A stretch of 28,822 nucleotides of DNA from Oscillospiraceae bacterium (GTDB lineage: Bacteria > Bacillota > Clostridia > Oscillospirales > Acutalibacteraceae). Both the position numbers and the translations under genes were made by a program. The DNA lies in NCBI GenBank assembly GCA_902766855.1, contig CACXFE010000212.1:1-28822 (forward strand), given 5' to 3'. Positions 1-8,115 of the stretch are shown piece by piece. Each line of letters starts with the position of its first letter. Positions within the stretch are counted from its first letter, which is position 1. A model generated the notes under the pieces. The model searched no databases. It saw only the letters and a program-made list of their open reading frames with translations, and had not been told where the DNA came from.

Positions 1-1
1 G

Positions 2-1150
2 CGTTCGGTCATTCGGGAGATTTTTGAGTATTCCAAGGTGCGGAAGGCGGAAATCGGGGCGGAAAATGTGTTTGATTTCAGCATTGGCAACCCGAGTATC
101 CCAACGCCCGAGGCGGTAACCGAAACGATGAAAACCTTATTGCGGGAGTGTGATCCCGTTGCTTTGCACGGGTATACCTCCGCTCAAGGGGACGCGGGTG
201 TGCGAAAAGCCATCGCCGCCGATATTGAAAAGCGGTTTGGCGCGGCGGCTTCTCCCGATCTGATTTATATGACCTGCGGCGCGGCGGCTTCGCTGACGAT
301 TACCTTAACGGCGCTGGTCAATCCGGGGGATGAAGTGATTTTGCTGGCTCCGTTTTTCCCGGAATACCGTGTGTTTGCCGAAAAAGCGGGGGCAACGGTT
401 GTGGTAGTGAATTGCCGGGAAGGGGATTTCCAAATTGATCCCGTGGCTTTGGAACGGGCGATCACGTCCAAAACCAAAGCCGTGATCGTGAATTCCCCCA
501 ACAATCCGACCGGGGCGGTCTTCTCCGAAGAAACCGTTCAGGCGGCGGCGGAAGTTCTTTCCCGCAAGCAGCGGGAATACGGGCAGGATATTTTCCTGAT
601 TGCCGATGAGCCTTACCGTGAGTTGGTTTACGGGGTGGAAGTGCCGTATCTTCCGCTTTTTTATCAGAATACCGTTGTTTGCTATTCGTACAGTAAATCC
701 CTTTCCCTTCCGGGGGAGCGGATCGGCTATATTTTTGTTTCCCCAAAAGTGCGGGAGTGCCGCGATGTTTATGCCGCGGTTTGCGGGGCGGGGCGGGCGC
801 TCGGCTTTGTTTGCGCCCCGAGCCTGTTACAGTATACGGTAGGGCGCTGTGTGGATGTCCGCCCGGATCTGACCGTGTATAAGCGAAACCGCGATCTCTT
901 TTATGAAAGCCTTACGGCATATGGGTATACCGTGGTTCCGCCGGACGGGGCGTTTTATCTCTTCGTGAAATCGCCGGAGCCGGACGCTGCGGCCTTCTGT
1001 GAGCGGGCCAAAAAATACGAATTGCTTTTGGTGCCGGGGGATGATTTCGGCGGCGCGGGGTATGTGCGGATCTGCTATTGTGTGACCACTGAACAGATCG
1101 AGCGATCTTTGCCGAAATTCAAGGCATTGATGGAAGAATATACGAAGTAA
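2..1150 (+). CDS. Pyridoxal-phosphate aminotransferase, class I/II (5' end cut by window)
   Basis: This is a fold-type I PLP aminotransferase, probably supplying the final transamination of phenylpyruvate and 4-hydroxyphenylpyruvate in the aromatic operon. The frame is open to the left window edge and reads SVIREIFEYSKVRKAEIGAE before a well-conserved DFSIGNPS. The GTG at 38 is therefore internal and the true start lies upstream. The product seen here is 382 residues. Family landmarks are the NSPNNPTGAVF segment, the ADEPYRE segment (Asp for the PLP ring nitrogen), and SYSKSLSLPGERIGY with the Schiff-base Lys codon at 695-697. A C-terminal RICYC segment supplies the carboxylate-binding Arg. 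The pheA reading frame follows within about 10 nt. Substrate preference is inferred from context; an aspartate or other aromatic-related aminotransferase activity is possible. Confidence 0.9.
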   Translation, partial: RSVIREIFEYSKVRKAEIGAENVFDFSIGNPSIPTPEAVTETMKTLLRECDPVALHGYTSAQGDAGVRKAIAADIEKRFGAAASPDLIYMTCGAAASLTITLTALVNPGDEVILLAPFFPEYRVFAEKAGATVVVVNCREGDFQIDPVALERAITSKTKAVIVNSPNNPTGAVFSEETVQAAAEVLSRKQREYGQDIFLIADEPYRELVYGVEVPYLPLFYQNTVVCYSYSKSLSLPGERIGYIFVSPKVRECRDVYAAVCGAGRALGFVCAPSLLQYTVGRCVDVRPDLTVYKRNRDLFYESLTAYGYTVVPPDGAFYLFVKSPEPDAAAFCERAKKYELLLVPGDDFGGAGYVRICYCVTTEQIERSLPKFKALMEEYTK

Positions 1151-1161
1151 GGGTGAATACA

Positions 1162-2265
1162 GTGAACGAACTGGAAAAGGCCAGAGAACAGATCAATGAG
1201 ATCGACCGGCAAATGGCGGCGCTATTTGAAAAGCGCATGGAAGCGGTAGGGCGCGTGGCGGCATATAAACAGCAACACGGGCTTCGCGTATTCGATCAGG
1301 CGCGGGAGGCCGAGGTGATCGAGCAGAATGCGGCGCGGATTAACAAAGAGGAACTTCGCTCGCATTATATTCGCTTTTTACAGAACAATATGGAAATTTC
1401 CAAAGCCTATCAACACCGCCTGCTGGAAGGAATGCGGGTGGCATACAGCGGCGTGACGGGCGCCTTTGCCAATATCGCGGCAAACCGGATTTTTCCCGAT
1501 GCCGCCGCCCTTCCTTATCCCGATTTCAAGGCGGCTTATGACGCGGTGGTAAACGGGGATTGCGATTGCGCCGTGCTTCCTGTTGAAAACAGCAATAACG
1601 GCGATGTGGGGCAGGTTATGGATCTGGCATTTTTCGGCCCGCTTTTTATCAACGGCATCTATGAATTGGAAATCGTGCAGAATCTGTTGGCGGTCAAGGG
1701 CACCACAATGGATGAGATCAAAACCGTGATCAGCCATGCACAGGCGTTCGGACAGTGCGCCCCCTATATCCGCAAACACGGTTTTGAAGCGGTGGAAGAA
1801 GTCAATACCGCGGTGGCGGCGAAGCGCGTAGCGGAAGCGGGGCGGCATGATCTGGCCGCCATCGGCAGTGAAGAAGCCGCCAAACAGTTCGGCCTGAAAA
1901 AATTGGAAGCCCATATCAATGAAAAAAGCGGAAACACTACCCGTTTCGCGGTGTTTTCCCGTGTTGGGAAAAACCCCTCTTTGCAGGACGATCGGTTTAT
2001 CCTGCTGTTTACCGTTTCAAACGAGGCGGGCGCGTTAAGCGCCGCGATCGCCGCGATCGGGCGGTACGGTTTCAATATGCGCGCACTCAAAAGCCGCCCC
2101 ACCAAAGAACTGACCTGGAATTATTATTTTTACGCCGAGGCGGAAGGCAATATTCATAGTGAGCGCGGCGAAGCGATGTTGGCGGAGTTGCGCAAAAATT
2201 GCCGGAGCGTGCGGGTGGTCGGCAGTTTTGAAAAAGAAATCATGTTACATGAAGATTCGGAGTGA
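1162..2265 (+). CDS. pheA: Bifunctional chorismate mutase / prephenate dehydratase (P-protein)
   Basis: The protein converts chorismate to prephenate and then to phenylpyruvate, in the cytoplasm. It has 367 residues in three parts. An AroQ-type chorismate mutase helical domain spans about 1-85 (LEKAREQINEIDRQ, R25, K36). A prephenate dehydratase domain starts near 91 (VAYSGVTGAFA) and contains the catalytic NTTRF motif at 258-262. An ACT domain spans about 277-355 with KSRP in place of the usual ESRP phenylalanine-binding motif. The usual SHPQA motif reads SHAQA. I chose the GTG at 1162 because AAGGG at 1149-1153 sits 8 nt upstream; a GTG at 1153 in the same frame has no spaced ribosome-binding site. 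It is probably feedback-inhibited by phenylalanine through the ACT domain. The next gene, aroB, starts 6 nt after its stop. Confidence 0.94.
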   Translation: MNELEKAREQINEIDRQMAALFEKRMEAVGRVAAYKQQHGLRVFDQAREAEVIEQNAARINKEELRSHYIRFLQNNMEISKAYQHRLLEGMRVAYSGVTGAFANIAANRIFPDAAALPYPDFKAAYDAVVNGDCDCAVLPVENSNNGDVGQVMDLAFFGPLFINGIYELEIVQNLLAVKGTTMDEIKTVISHAQAFGQCAPYIRKHGFEAVEEVNTAVAAKRVAEAGRHDLAAIGSEEAAKQFGLKKLEAHINEKSGNTTRFAVFSRVGKNPSLQDDRFILLFTVSNEAGALSAAIAAIGRYGFNMRALKSRPTKELTWNYYFYAEAEGNIHSERGEAMLAELRKNCRSVRVVGSFEKEIMLHEDSE

Positions 2266-2271
2266 GTAAAG

Positions 2272-3276
2272 ATGGTTCTTCCCGTGAAAACTTCCACAGG
2301 GCAATATGACATTTTGCTTCAAGAAGGGGCGCTGCAAAACGCGGGCGATTTTTTGCGGCTGGATCGGCGGGTATTGATCGTAACCGACAGCGGCGTTCCC
2401 GCGCACTATGCGCAAAGGTTGGCGGCGCAATGTGAAACGCCGGTGATCGTGACGGTAGAACAAGGGGAACCTTCCAAATGTATGGCAACTTATGAAGCGA
2501 TCCTTCGCCGCATGGTGCAGGAAAACTTTACCCGGAGCGACTGTGTTGCGGCAGTAGGCGGAGGCGTTGTGGGGGATATGGCGGGTTTTGCCGCCGCCAC
2601 CTATATGCGGGGAATTGATTTTTATAATCTTCCCACCACGGTGCTTTCGCAGGTGGATTCTTCGATCGGGGGAAAAGTGGCGATTGATTTTTGCGGCTTT
2701 AAAAACCTGGTAGGGGCGTTTTATCCGCCGAAGGCGGTGCTGATCGATACCGATACATTGCGCACGCTTCCCCCGCGGCAAATTGCAAACGGGTTGGCGG
2801 AAGCGGTTAAGATGGCGGCCACATGCGACCGGGAATTGTTTGAACTTTTCGAGGCGGGCAATCCGCCGATCGGGCGGGTGATCGAGGCGTCGCTTCGTAT
2901 CAAGCGCAGCGTGGTGGAGCAGGATGAAAAAGAAACCGGGCTTCGGCGGGTGCTGAATTTCGGCCATACGCTGGCGCACGCCATTGAAAGCGAAAATCAA
3001 ATGCAGGCGCTTTATCACGGGGAATGCGTGGCGCTTGGGATGCTGCCGATGTGCGCAAAGCCGGTGCGGGAGCGATTGGTCAAGGTGTTGGCAGGGTTAG
3101 GGCTTCCCACCAAGATGCAAGCCGATCCGGACAGGATCATCGCCGCATGCCGGCATGATAAAAAATGTGCGGGAAACGCGATCACGGTGGTTTATGTGCC
3201 CGAAATCGGGCAATACGAGATGCGGACGATGCCGTTTGAAGAATTTGAAAAAAATATTCGGGAGGCGTTAGCATGA
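2272..3276 (+). CDS. aroB: 3-dehydroquinate synthase
   Basis: AroB performs the second step of the shikimate pathway, cyclising DAHP to 3-dehydroquinate with NAD and a divalent metal. The glycine-rich AVGGGVVGDMAGFAA segment is the NAD-binding signature. It is followed by NLPTTVLSQVDSSIGGK, which is highly characteristic of the family. The metal ligands are represented by the Glu of GLAEAVKM, the first His of NFGHTLAHAIE and the His of YHGECVALGM. At 334 residues it is somewhat shorter than the roughly 350-360 usual for the family, but all motifs are present. The start ATG at 2272 follows GAG in the preceding spacer. The stop overlaps the aroC ATG in an ATGA junction, which suggests translational coupling. 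Confidence 0.96.
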   Translation: MVLPVKTSTGQYDILLQEGALQNAGDFLRLDRRVLIVTDSGVPAHYAQRLAAQCETPVIVTVEQGEPSKCMATYEAILRRMVQENFTRSDCVAAVGGGVVGDMAGFAAATYMRGIDFYNLPTTVLSQVDSSIGGKVAIDFCGFKNLVGAFYPPKAVLIDTDTLRTLPPRQIANGLAEAVKMAATCDRELFELFEAGNPPIGRVIEASLRIKRSVVEQDEKETGLRRVLNFGHTLAHAIESENQMQALYHGECVALGMLPMCAKPVRERLVKVLAGLGLPTKMQADPDRIIAACRHDKKCAGNAITVVYVPEIGQYEMRTMPFEEFEKNIREALA

Positions 3277-4367
3277 AAAACACATTCGGAAACCATGTGG
3301 CGGTCACCCTTTTCGGGGAGAGCCACGGGAAGGCAATCGGCGCGGTGATAGACGGATTGGCCCCCGGGATCCCGGTGGAAGAAGAGTTCCTTCGCTTTCA
3401 GTTAGGGCTTCGCCGCCCGACGGGAGAAATCTCCACCGCAAGAAGCGAACCGGATCGTTTTGTGATCGAGAGCGGCGTGTTGGAGGGAAAAACCACCGGA
3501 ACCCCGATATGTATTTTGATTGAGAATGAAAACGCCGAGTCCAAAGATTACAGTTCCATGGTGGGAAAGGCGCGCCCCGGGCATGCCGATTATACGGCCT
3601 ACGCCAAGTACCACGGCTTTGAAGATGGGCGCGGCGGCGGGCATTTCAGCGGCCGGATCACCGCGGCATTGGTAGCGGCGGGCGCGATTGCGATCGCGGC
3701 GCTGAAAGAAAAAGGCGTGCTGATCGGCACCCATATCAAAAAGATTGCCGAAGTGGAAGACCGTGCATTCGGCGAATTGCCTGCCGATCTTGCCCTATTG
3801 GCGCGGAAACCGTTCGCTGTGCTGGACGCGCGGGCTTCCATGCAGATGATTTCGGCCATTACGGCGGCGAAAAAGCAGGGCGACAGTGTCGGCGGCGTGT
3901 TGGAAACGGCGGTTACGGGGCTTCCGGCAGGCGTGGGAGAGCCTTGGTTTGATACGGTGGAAGGAATGTTGGCGCATGCACTGTTTTCGGTGCCGGCAGT
4001 CAAAGGCGTTGAATTTGGCGACGGCTTTGCCCTTGCGGGCATGAAGGGCAGCGAGGCGAACGATCCGTTCCGAATGGCAGGGGATCGGGTGATAACCGTA
4101 AGCAATCATAACGGCGGGATCAACGGCGGGATCACCAATGGAATGCCGTTGCTTTTCCGTTGCGCGGTCAAGCCCACCCCCACGATTTTTCAACCACAGC
4201 AAACGGTGGACTACCGAAAAGGGGAAAATATCGAATGGCAGGCGGCAGGGCGGCATGATCCCTGTATCGTACACCGGGCGCGTGTGGTGATCGACAGTGT
4301 AACGGCGCTGGTATTGTGTGATTTACTGGCGGGGCGCTTTGGCACGGATTGGCTGGCAAACCTATGA
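3273..4367 (+). CDS. aroC: Chorismate synthase
   Basis: AroC eliminates phosphate from EPSP to give chorismate, using reduced FMN. The 364-residue product is full length. It opens with FGNHVAVTLFGESHGKAIG (family signature GESHG), carries GKARPGHADYTAYAKY and DGRGGGHFSGRITAA in the FMN/substrate-binding region, GGINGGITNGMP further on, and closes with RHDPCIVHRARVV. The ATG overlaps the aroB stop by four bases and its own TGA overlaps the next ATG (4364) in the same way. These couplings and shared base composition place it firmly inside the operon. No NADPH-flavin reductase domain is fused, so it is a monofunctional enzyme that depends on a separate source of reduced flavin. Confidence 0.97.
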   Translation: MKNTFGNHVAVTLFGESHGKAIGAVIDGLAPGIPVEEEFLRFQLGLRRPTGEISTARSEPDRFVIESGVLEGKTTGTPICILIENENAESKDYSSMVGKARPGHADYTAYAKYHGFEDGRGGGHFSGRITAALVAAGAIAIAALKEKGVLIGTHIKKIAEVEDRAFGELPADLALLARKPFAVLDARASMQMISAITAAKKQGDSVGGVLETAVTGLPAGVGEPWFDTVEGMLAHALFSVPAVKGVEFGDGFALAGMKGSEANDPFRMAGDRVITVSNHNGGINGGITNGMPLLFRCAVKPTPTIFQPQQTVDYRKGENIEWQAAGRHDPCIVHRARVVIDSVTALVLCDLLAGRFGTDWLANL

Positions 4368-5626
4368 AATACGGATTGATCGGGGAAAAACTGGGACACA
4401 GTTTTTCCAAAACCGTGCATCGCCGCCTGTTTGATTATGAATACGAATTAAAAGAAATTCCCCCTGACAAACTGGATGACTTTTTGCGCAGGGCGGATTT
4501 TAAGGCAATCAATGTCACGATCCCTTATAAGCGGGCGGTCATTCCCTATCTTGACGAAATCGAAGAAACGGCCGCGCGCATCGGTGCGGTGAATACCATC
4601 CTCAATCAGGGCGGCCGCTTGATCGGGTTTAACACCGATTTATCCGGGATGCAGGCACTTCTTGCAAAAAACGGGATCGTTTTGCGGGGCAAGAAAGTGT
4701 TGATTTTGGGAAGCGGCGGCACATCGGCAACGGCGGCGGTGCTGGCGGAACTGCTTGGCGCGCATAAGGTTGTACGGGTATCGCGCAGCGAAAAACCGGG
4801 TTTTGTTACCTATGTACAGGCCGCCGAACAGCATCGTGACGCACAGGTGATCCTCAACACCACCCCTTGCGGGATGTATCCGCAGATCGGGGAAACGCCG
4901 ATCTCGCTTGACGCTTTTCCCCGCCTTGAAGCGGTGGCGGATGCGATCTATAATCCACTCTGCTCCGCACTGATAGTGCAGGCAAAGGAAAAAGGAATCC
5001 GTGCGGTAGGCGGGTTGTATATGCTGGTGGCGCAAGCCGCTTTTGCGGCGGAAAAATTCACCGGCATCGCTGTGCCGGGTGAAAAGATCGACCGCATTTG
5101 GCGCGAAATAGAAGCCGAAAAGAAAAACGCGGTCTTGATCGGGATGCCGGGCAGCGGGAAAACCACCATCGGCAAATTGCTTGCCAAGGACGAGGGAAAA
5201 CGGTTTTTGGATACGGATGAGGAGATCCGGGCGGAAACCGGCATGGAAATCCCGGACATTTTTCGCCTGCGGGGAGAAAAGGGTTTTCGCGCGGTGGAAC
5301 AGGGCGTGATCCGGCGAGTGGCGGCGGAGCAATCCGTGGTGATCGCAACCGGCGGCGGTGCCGTTTTGAACCGGGAAAACATCCGGCTTTTAAAAGAAAA
5401 CGGGACAGTGATCTGGCTTGACCGACCCCTCGAAACATTAGCGGCAACGGCGGATCGTCCGCTTTCTTCAAGCCGCGAACAGTTGGAACAACGCTATCGG
5501 GAGCGGTACGCGCTATACCGGGAAGCGGCAGATATCAGAATCGGCGCGGCGGGGGATATTCCAAAAACCCTCCGTGCGGTAAAAGAGGCGATTGAACATG
5601 AAAATTTTGGTTTTGAACGGGCCTAA
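4364..5626 (+). CDS. aroE-aroK: Shikimate dehydrogenase-shikimate kinase fusion
   Basis: This is one 420-residue protein for two steps that are consecutive in the pathway. Residues 1 to about 248 are shikimate dehydrogenase: GLIGEKLGHSFSK binds shikimate, NVTIPYK carries the catalytic Lys56, FNTDLSG carries Asp92, LGSGGTSATAA is the NADP loop and GLYMLVAQAAFAAE closes the domain. Residues from about 253 are shikimate kinase: Walker A GMPGSGKTT at 260-268, LDTDEEI (magnesium and shikimate), FRLRGEKGFR, and ATGGGAV at 328-334. A short charged linker (REIEAEKK) joins them. A TTG at 4349 lies in the same frame, but the ATG at 4364 forms an ATGA overlap with aroC and is preferred. The last 29 nt overlap aroQ. 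No internal ribosome-binding site for a separate kinase was evident. Confidence 0.95.
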   Translation: MKYGLIGEKLGHSFSKTVHRRLFDYEYELKEIPPDKLDDFLRRADFKAINVTIPYKRAVIPYLDEIEETAARIGAVNTILNQGGRLIGFNTDLSGMQALLAKNGIVLRGKKVLILGSGGTSATAAVLAELLGAHKVVRVSRSEKPGFVTYVQAAEQHRDAQVILNTTPCGMYPQIGETPISLDAFPRLEAVADAIYNPLCSALIVQAKEKGIRAVGGLYMLVAQAAFAAEKFTGIAVPGEKIDRIWREIEAEKKNAVLIGMPGSGKTTIGKLLAKDEGKRFLDTDEEIRAETGMEIPDIFRLRGEKGFRAVEQGVIRRVAAEQSVVIATGGGAVLNRENIRLLKENGTVIWLDRPLETLAATADRPLSSSREQLEQRYRERYALYREAADIRIGAAGDIPKTLRAVKEAIEHENFGFERA

Positions 5627-6038
5627 TATCAATATGTTAGGAATCAGGGAACCGGGAATTTACGGGCAGGACTCCTTTGAAACGCTGTGTGATACCGTTC
5701 GGGCTTATGCCGCGGAACACGGAATAGAAGTGAAACTGTTTCAATCCAATCACGAAGGGGCGCTGGTGGATGAAATTCAGGCGGCGTGGCGCGTGTTTGA
5801 CGGGATCGTGATCAACCCCGGCGCGTACACTCATACCAGCATCGCTTTGCTTGACGCCTTAAAAGCCGTTTCCATCCCTACGGTGGAAGTGCATATTTCC
5901 GATGTAAGCCGCCGGGAAGAATTCCGACAGATCAGTTATGTACGGCAGGCGGCGGAGAAAACGATTTGCGGGCACGGCATTGCGGGATATACCGAGGCCA
6001 TGGCATATTTGGCGGAACGGTACGGTGAAAAGCGATGA
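5598..6038 (+). CDS. aroQ: 3-dehydroquinate dehydratase, type II
   Basis: The enzyme dehydrates 3-dehydroquinate to 3-dehydroshikimate and is the type II (dodecameric) form rather than AroD. The 146-residue length fits. Visible motifs are LVLNGPNINMLGIREP at the N-terminus, IYG with the catalytic Tyr, the FQSNHEG segment, INPGAYTHTS in the active site, and VEVHISDVSRREEFR with the catalytic His. The ATG at 5598 is preferred over an in-frame TTG two codons earlier, because MKILVLNGPN is the standard family start. The start lies inside the 3' end of aroE-aroK, and the stop overlaps the aroA ATG, so translation is probably coupled on both sides. Confidence 0.96.
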   Translation: MKILVLNGPNINMLGIREPGIYGQDSFETLCDTVRAYAAEHGIEVKLFQSNHEGALVDEIQAAWRVFDGIVINPGAYTHTSIALLDALKAVSIPTVEVHISDVSRREEFRQISYVRQAAEKTICGHGIAGYTEAMAYLAERYGEKR

Positions 6039-7255
6039 TTGTGCAAATCGAAAAAGGAACGGCGACCGGCCGGATCACCGCGCCGCCTTCCAAAAGCATG
6101 GCGCACCGTTATTTGATTTGTGCGGCACTGTCAGGCGGCAGCACGGTCAAAAGAGTAGAAAAGTCAGATGACATCAACGCAACGCTCGGCTGCCTGTCGG
6201 CCCTCGGTGCGGAGATTGAGGCGGCCGGGAAAACATTCCGGCTTGGCGGGCTTTCGCCGGAGCATTGCCCGCCCGCGGCGGATCTTTTGTGCGGGGAAAG
6301 CGGCAGTACCTTGCGGTTTATGCTTCCGCTTTGCTTGCTTACGGGGAATCCAATCACCTTGCATGGCAGTAAGCGGCTGATGCAGCGCTCTCTTACGGTA
6401 TATGAAGAACTTTGTGCCGCACAGGGCATCGCCTTTGCGCAGTTGCCCGATCGTGTGGCCGTGCGGGGGCGGTTGACACCCGGAAAGTATGCGGTGCGGG
6501 GCGATATTTCCAGCCAGTTTATCAGTGGACTGCTGTTTGCGCTCCCTCTGCTTCCAGGGGATAGCGTGATCGGGATTACCGGCGGCCTTCAAAGCGCGCC
6601 GTATCTGCAAATGACCATAAAAGCCTTGGCGGATTTCGGGGTGTGGGTGCGCCGGCAGGATGAGAACACAATCCTTGTGCCGGGCGGACAAACCTATAAA
6701 AAACGCGCGGTGACGGTGGAAGGGGATTATTCGAACGCGGCCTTTTTTGAAGCACTGAATACGCTTGGCGGGAATGTGATGGTGGAAGGCTTGCAGAGTG
6801 ATACCTTGCAGGGCGACGCGGTTTATTTGCGGCTTTTGCCGCTTTTAGCACGGGGAACCCCCACGATCGACCTTGCCGATTGCCCCGATTTGGGGCCGGT
6901 GTTGATGGCGGTTGCCGCCGCGCAACACGGGGCGGTTTTTACGGGAACGAAACGGCTTAAAATCAAAGAAAGCGACCGGGGCGCCGCCATGGCGGAAGAA
7001 CTGTTGAAATTCGGGATCAAAACGCGGCTTGAAAACGATTGCATCACGGTGGAGGGCGGCACCTTGCACCCGCCGGTCAGCCCGCTTTCCGGGCATCGGG
7101 ATCACCGGATCGTGATGGCGCTGGCGGTACTATGCACCTGCACGGGCGGCACGATCTGCGGCGCACAGGCGGTGGCAAAAAGTTTCCCGGATTTCTTTCG
7201 GAAATTGGGAAAACTCGGAATCAAAATCAAAGCGGTGAAGGAAAATGAAACTTGA
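6035..7255 (+). CDS. aroA: 3-phosphoshikimate 1-carboxyvinyltransferase (EPSP synthase)
   Basis: AroA joins PEP to shikimate-3-phosphate and is the target of glyphosate. The 406-residue protein shows the paired lobes of the family: APPSKSMAHR (Lys20, Arg25) near the start, CGESGSTLRF at 86-95, GDISSQF for phosphoshikimate binding, DCPDLGPVLMA, RLKIKESDR, and HRDHRIVMALAV near the end. The segment matching the E. coli NAGTAMRP loop (Gly96-Pro101) reads SGSTLRF, so Thr97 is replaced by Ser and Pro101 by Phe. The diagnostic class II SAQxK motif is absent; the equivalent segment is SSQF. The ATG at 6035 overlaps the aroQ stop and its 3' end overlaps tyrA by 11 nt. Confidence 0.96.
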   Translation: MIVQIEKGTATGRITAPPSKSMAHRYLICAALSGGSTVKRVEKSDDINATLGCLSALGAEIEAAGKTFRLGGLSPEHCPPAADLLCGESGSTLRFMLPLCLLTGNPITLHGSKRLMQRSLTVYEELCAAQGIAFAQLPDRVAVRGRLTPGKYAVRGDISSQFISGLLFALPLLPGDSVIGITGGLQSAPYLQMTIKALADFGVWVRRQDENTILVPGGQTYKKRAVTVEGDYSNAAFFEALNTLGGNVMVEGLQSDTLQGDAVYLRLLPLLARGTPTIDLADCPDLGPVLMAVAAAQHGAVFTGTKRLKIKESDRGAAMAEELLKFGIKTRLENDCITVEGGTLHPPVSPLSGHRDHRIVMALAVLCTCTGGTICGAQAVAKSFPDFFRKLGKLGIKIKAVKENET

Positions 7256-8105
7256 TCAATCACAACATATTTTAATTGTCGGGCTTGGGTTGCTCGGCGG
7301 CAGTTACGCCATGGCGCTGAAAAAACAGGGGTTTCATGTGGCGGCGCTGGCCAGGCGGGAGGAAACGGTGCAATATGCGCTGGAAAACGGCATCATTGAT
7401 GAGGGAAGCGCCCGGATCGACCGGGATCTGATCGGGCAGGCGGATCTGGTGATTTTTGCACTTTATCCGCATGTGTTTTTAGAGTGGATCACCCAAAACC
7501 AATCGTATTTGAAAAGCGGTGCGATTTTAACCGATGTGACCGGCGTGAAAGGCTGTATCGTGGGGAAAATCCAGTCGATCCTGCGGCCGGATACGGAATT
7601 TATCGCCGCCCATCCGATGGCGGGCAGGGAAGTATGCGGAATTGAAAACAGTTCGGATGAGATCTTCAAAGGCGCGAATTATCTGGTGGTACCTACGGAA
7701 AAGAACACCCCGGGCGCGATCGAACTTTGTACAGATTTAGGTGAGAAACTCGGGTTTAAGCGGGTGGCGCAACTTTCGCCCGCCCGGCATGACGAGATGA
7801 TCGCCTTTTTATCACAGTTGACGCACTGTATCGCGGTTTCCCTGATGTGCTGCAACGATACGCCCGGCATGGAGGCCTATACCGGCGATTCTTTCCGGGA
7901 TCTTACACGCATCGCGCGCATCAATGACGAGATGTGGAGCGAATTGTTTTTGGATAACAAGCAAGCGCTTCTCGCCCAAATGAAGCGTTTTCAAGCAGAA
8001 TTTGACAACCTGTATCATAAAATCGAAACCGGCGACCGGGAAGGCATCCGTGAGATGATGCGTTGCTCTACCGAGCGGCGGAAGCGGTTCGATAAAATCG
8101 GATAG
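7245..8105 (+). CDS. tyrA: Prephenate dehydrogenase
   Basis: TyrA oxidatively decarboxylates prephenate to 4-hydroxyphenylpyruvate, the tyrosine branch. The 286-residue protein begins with a Rossmann NAD(P) site (IVGLGLLGGSYAMAL). It has TDVTGVKG, the AAHPMAGREVCGIE motif, and FLSQLTHCIAVSLM with the catalytic His, followed by the helical dimerisation region with SFRDLTRIAR. It stops where many Bacillota TyrA proteins continue into an ACT domain, so tyrosine feedback through ACT is not expected. There is also no fused chorismate mutase, so it must use prephenate made elsewhere, most simply by the PheA mutase in the same operon. The ATG at 7245 lies within the last codons of aroA. Confidence 0.95.
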   Translation: MKLDQSQHILIVGLGLLGGSYAMALKKQGFHVAALARREETVQYALENGIIDEGSARIDRDLIGQADLVIFALYPHVFLEWITQNQSYLKSGAILTDVTGVKGCIVGKIQSILRPDTEFIAAHPMAGREVCGIENSSDEIFKGANYLVVPTEKNTPGAIELCTDLGEKLGFKRVAQLSPARHDEMIAFLSQLTHCIAVSLMCCNDTPGMEAYTGDSFRDLTRIARINDEMWSELFLDNKQALLAQMKRFQAEFDNLYHKIETGDREGIREMMRCSTERRKRFDKIG

Positions 8106-8115
8106 GAGCACGGCT

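Noticed and set aside
1378..7105. Many long frames antisense to or out of frame with the aro genes
   Set aside because: They arise from the GC-rich codon bias of confidently identified enzymes on the + strand and show no family motifs.
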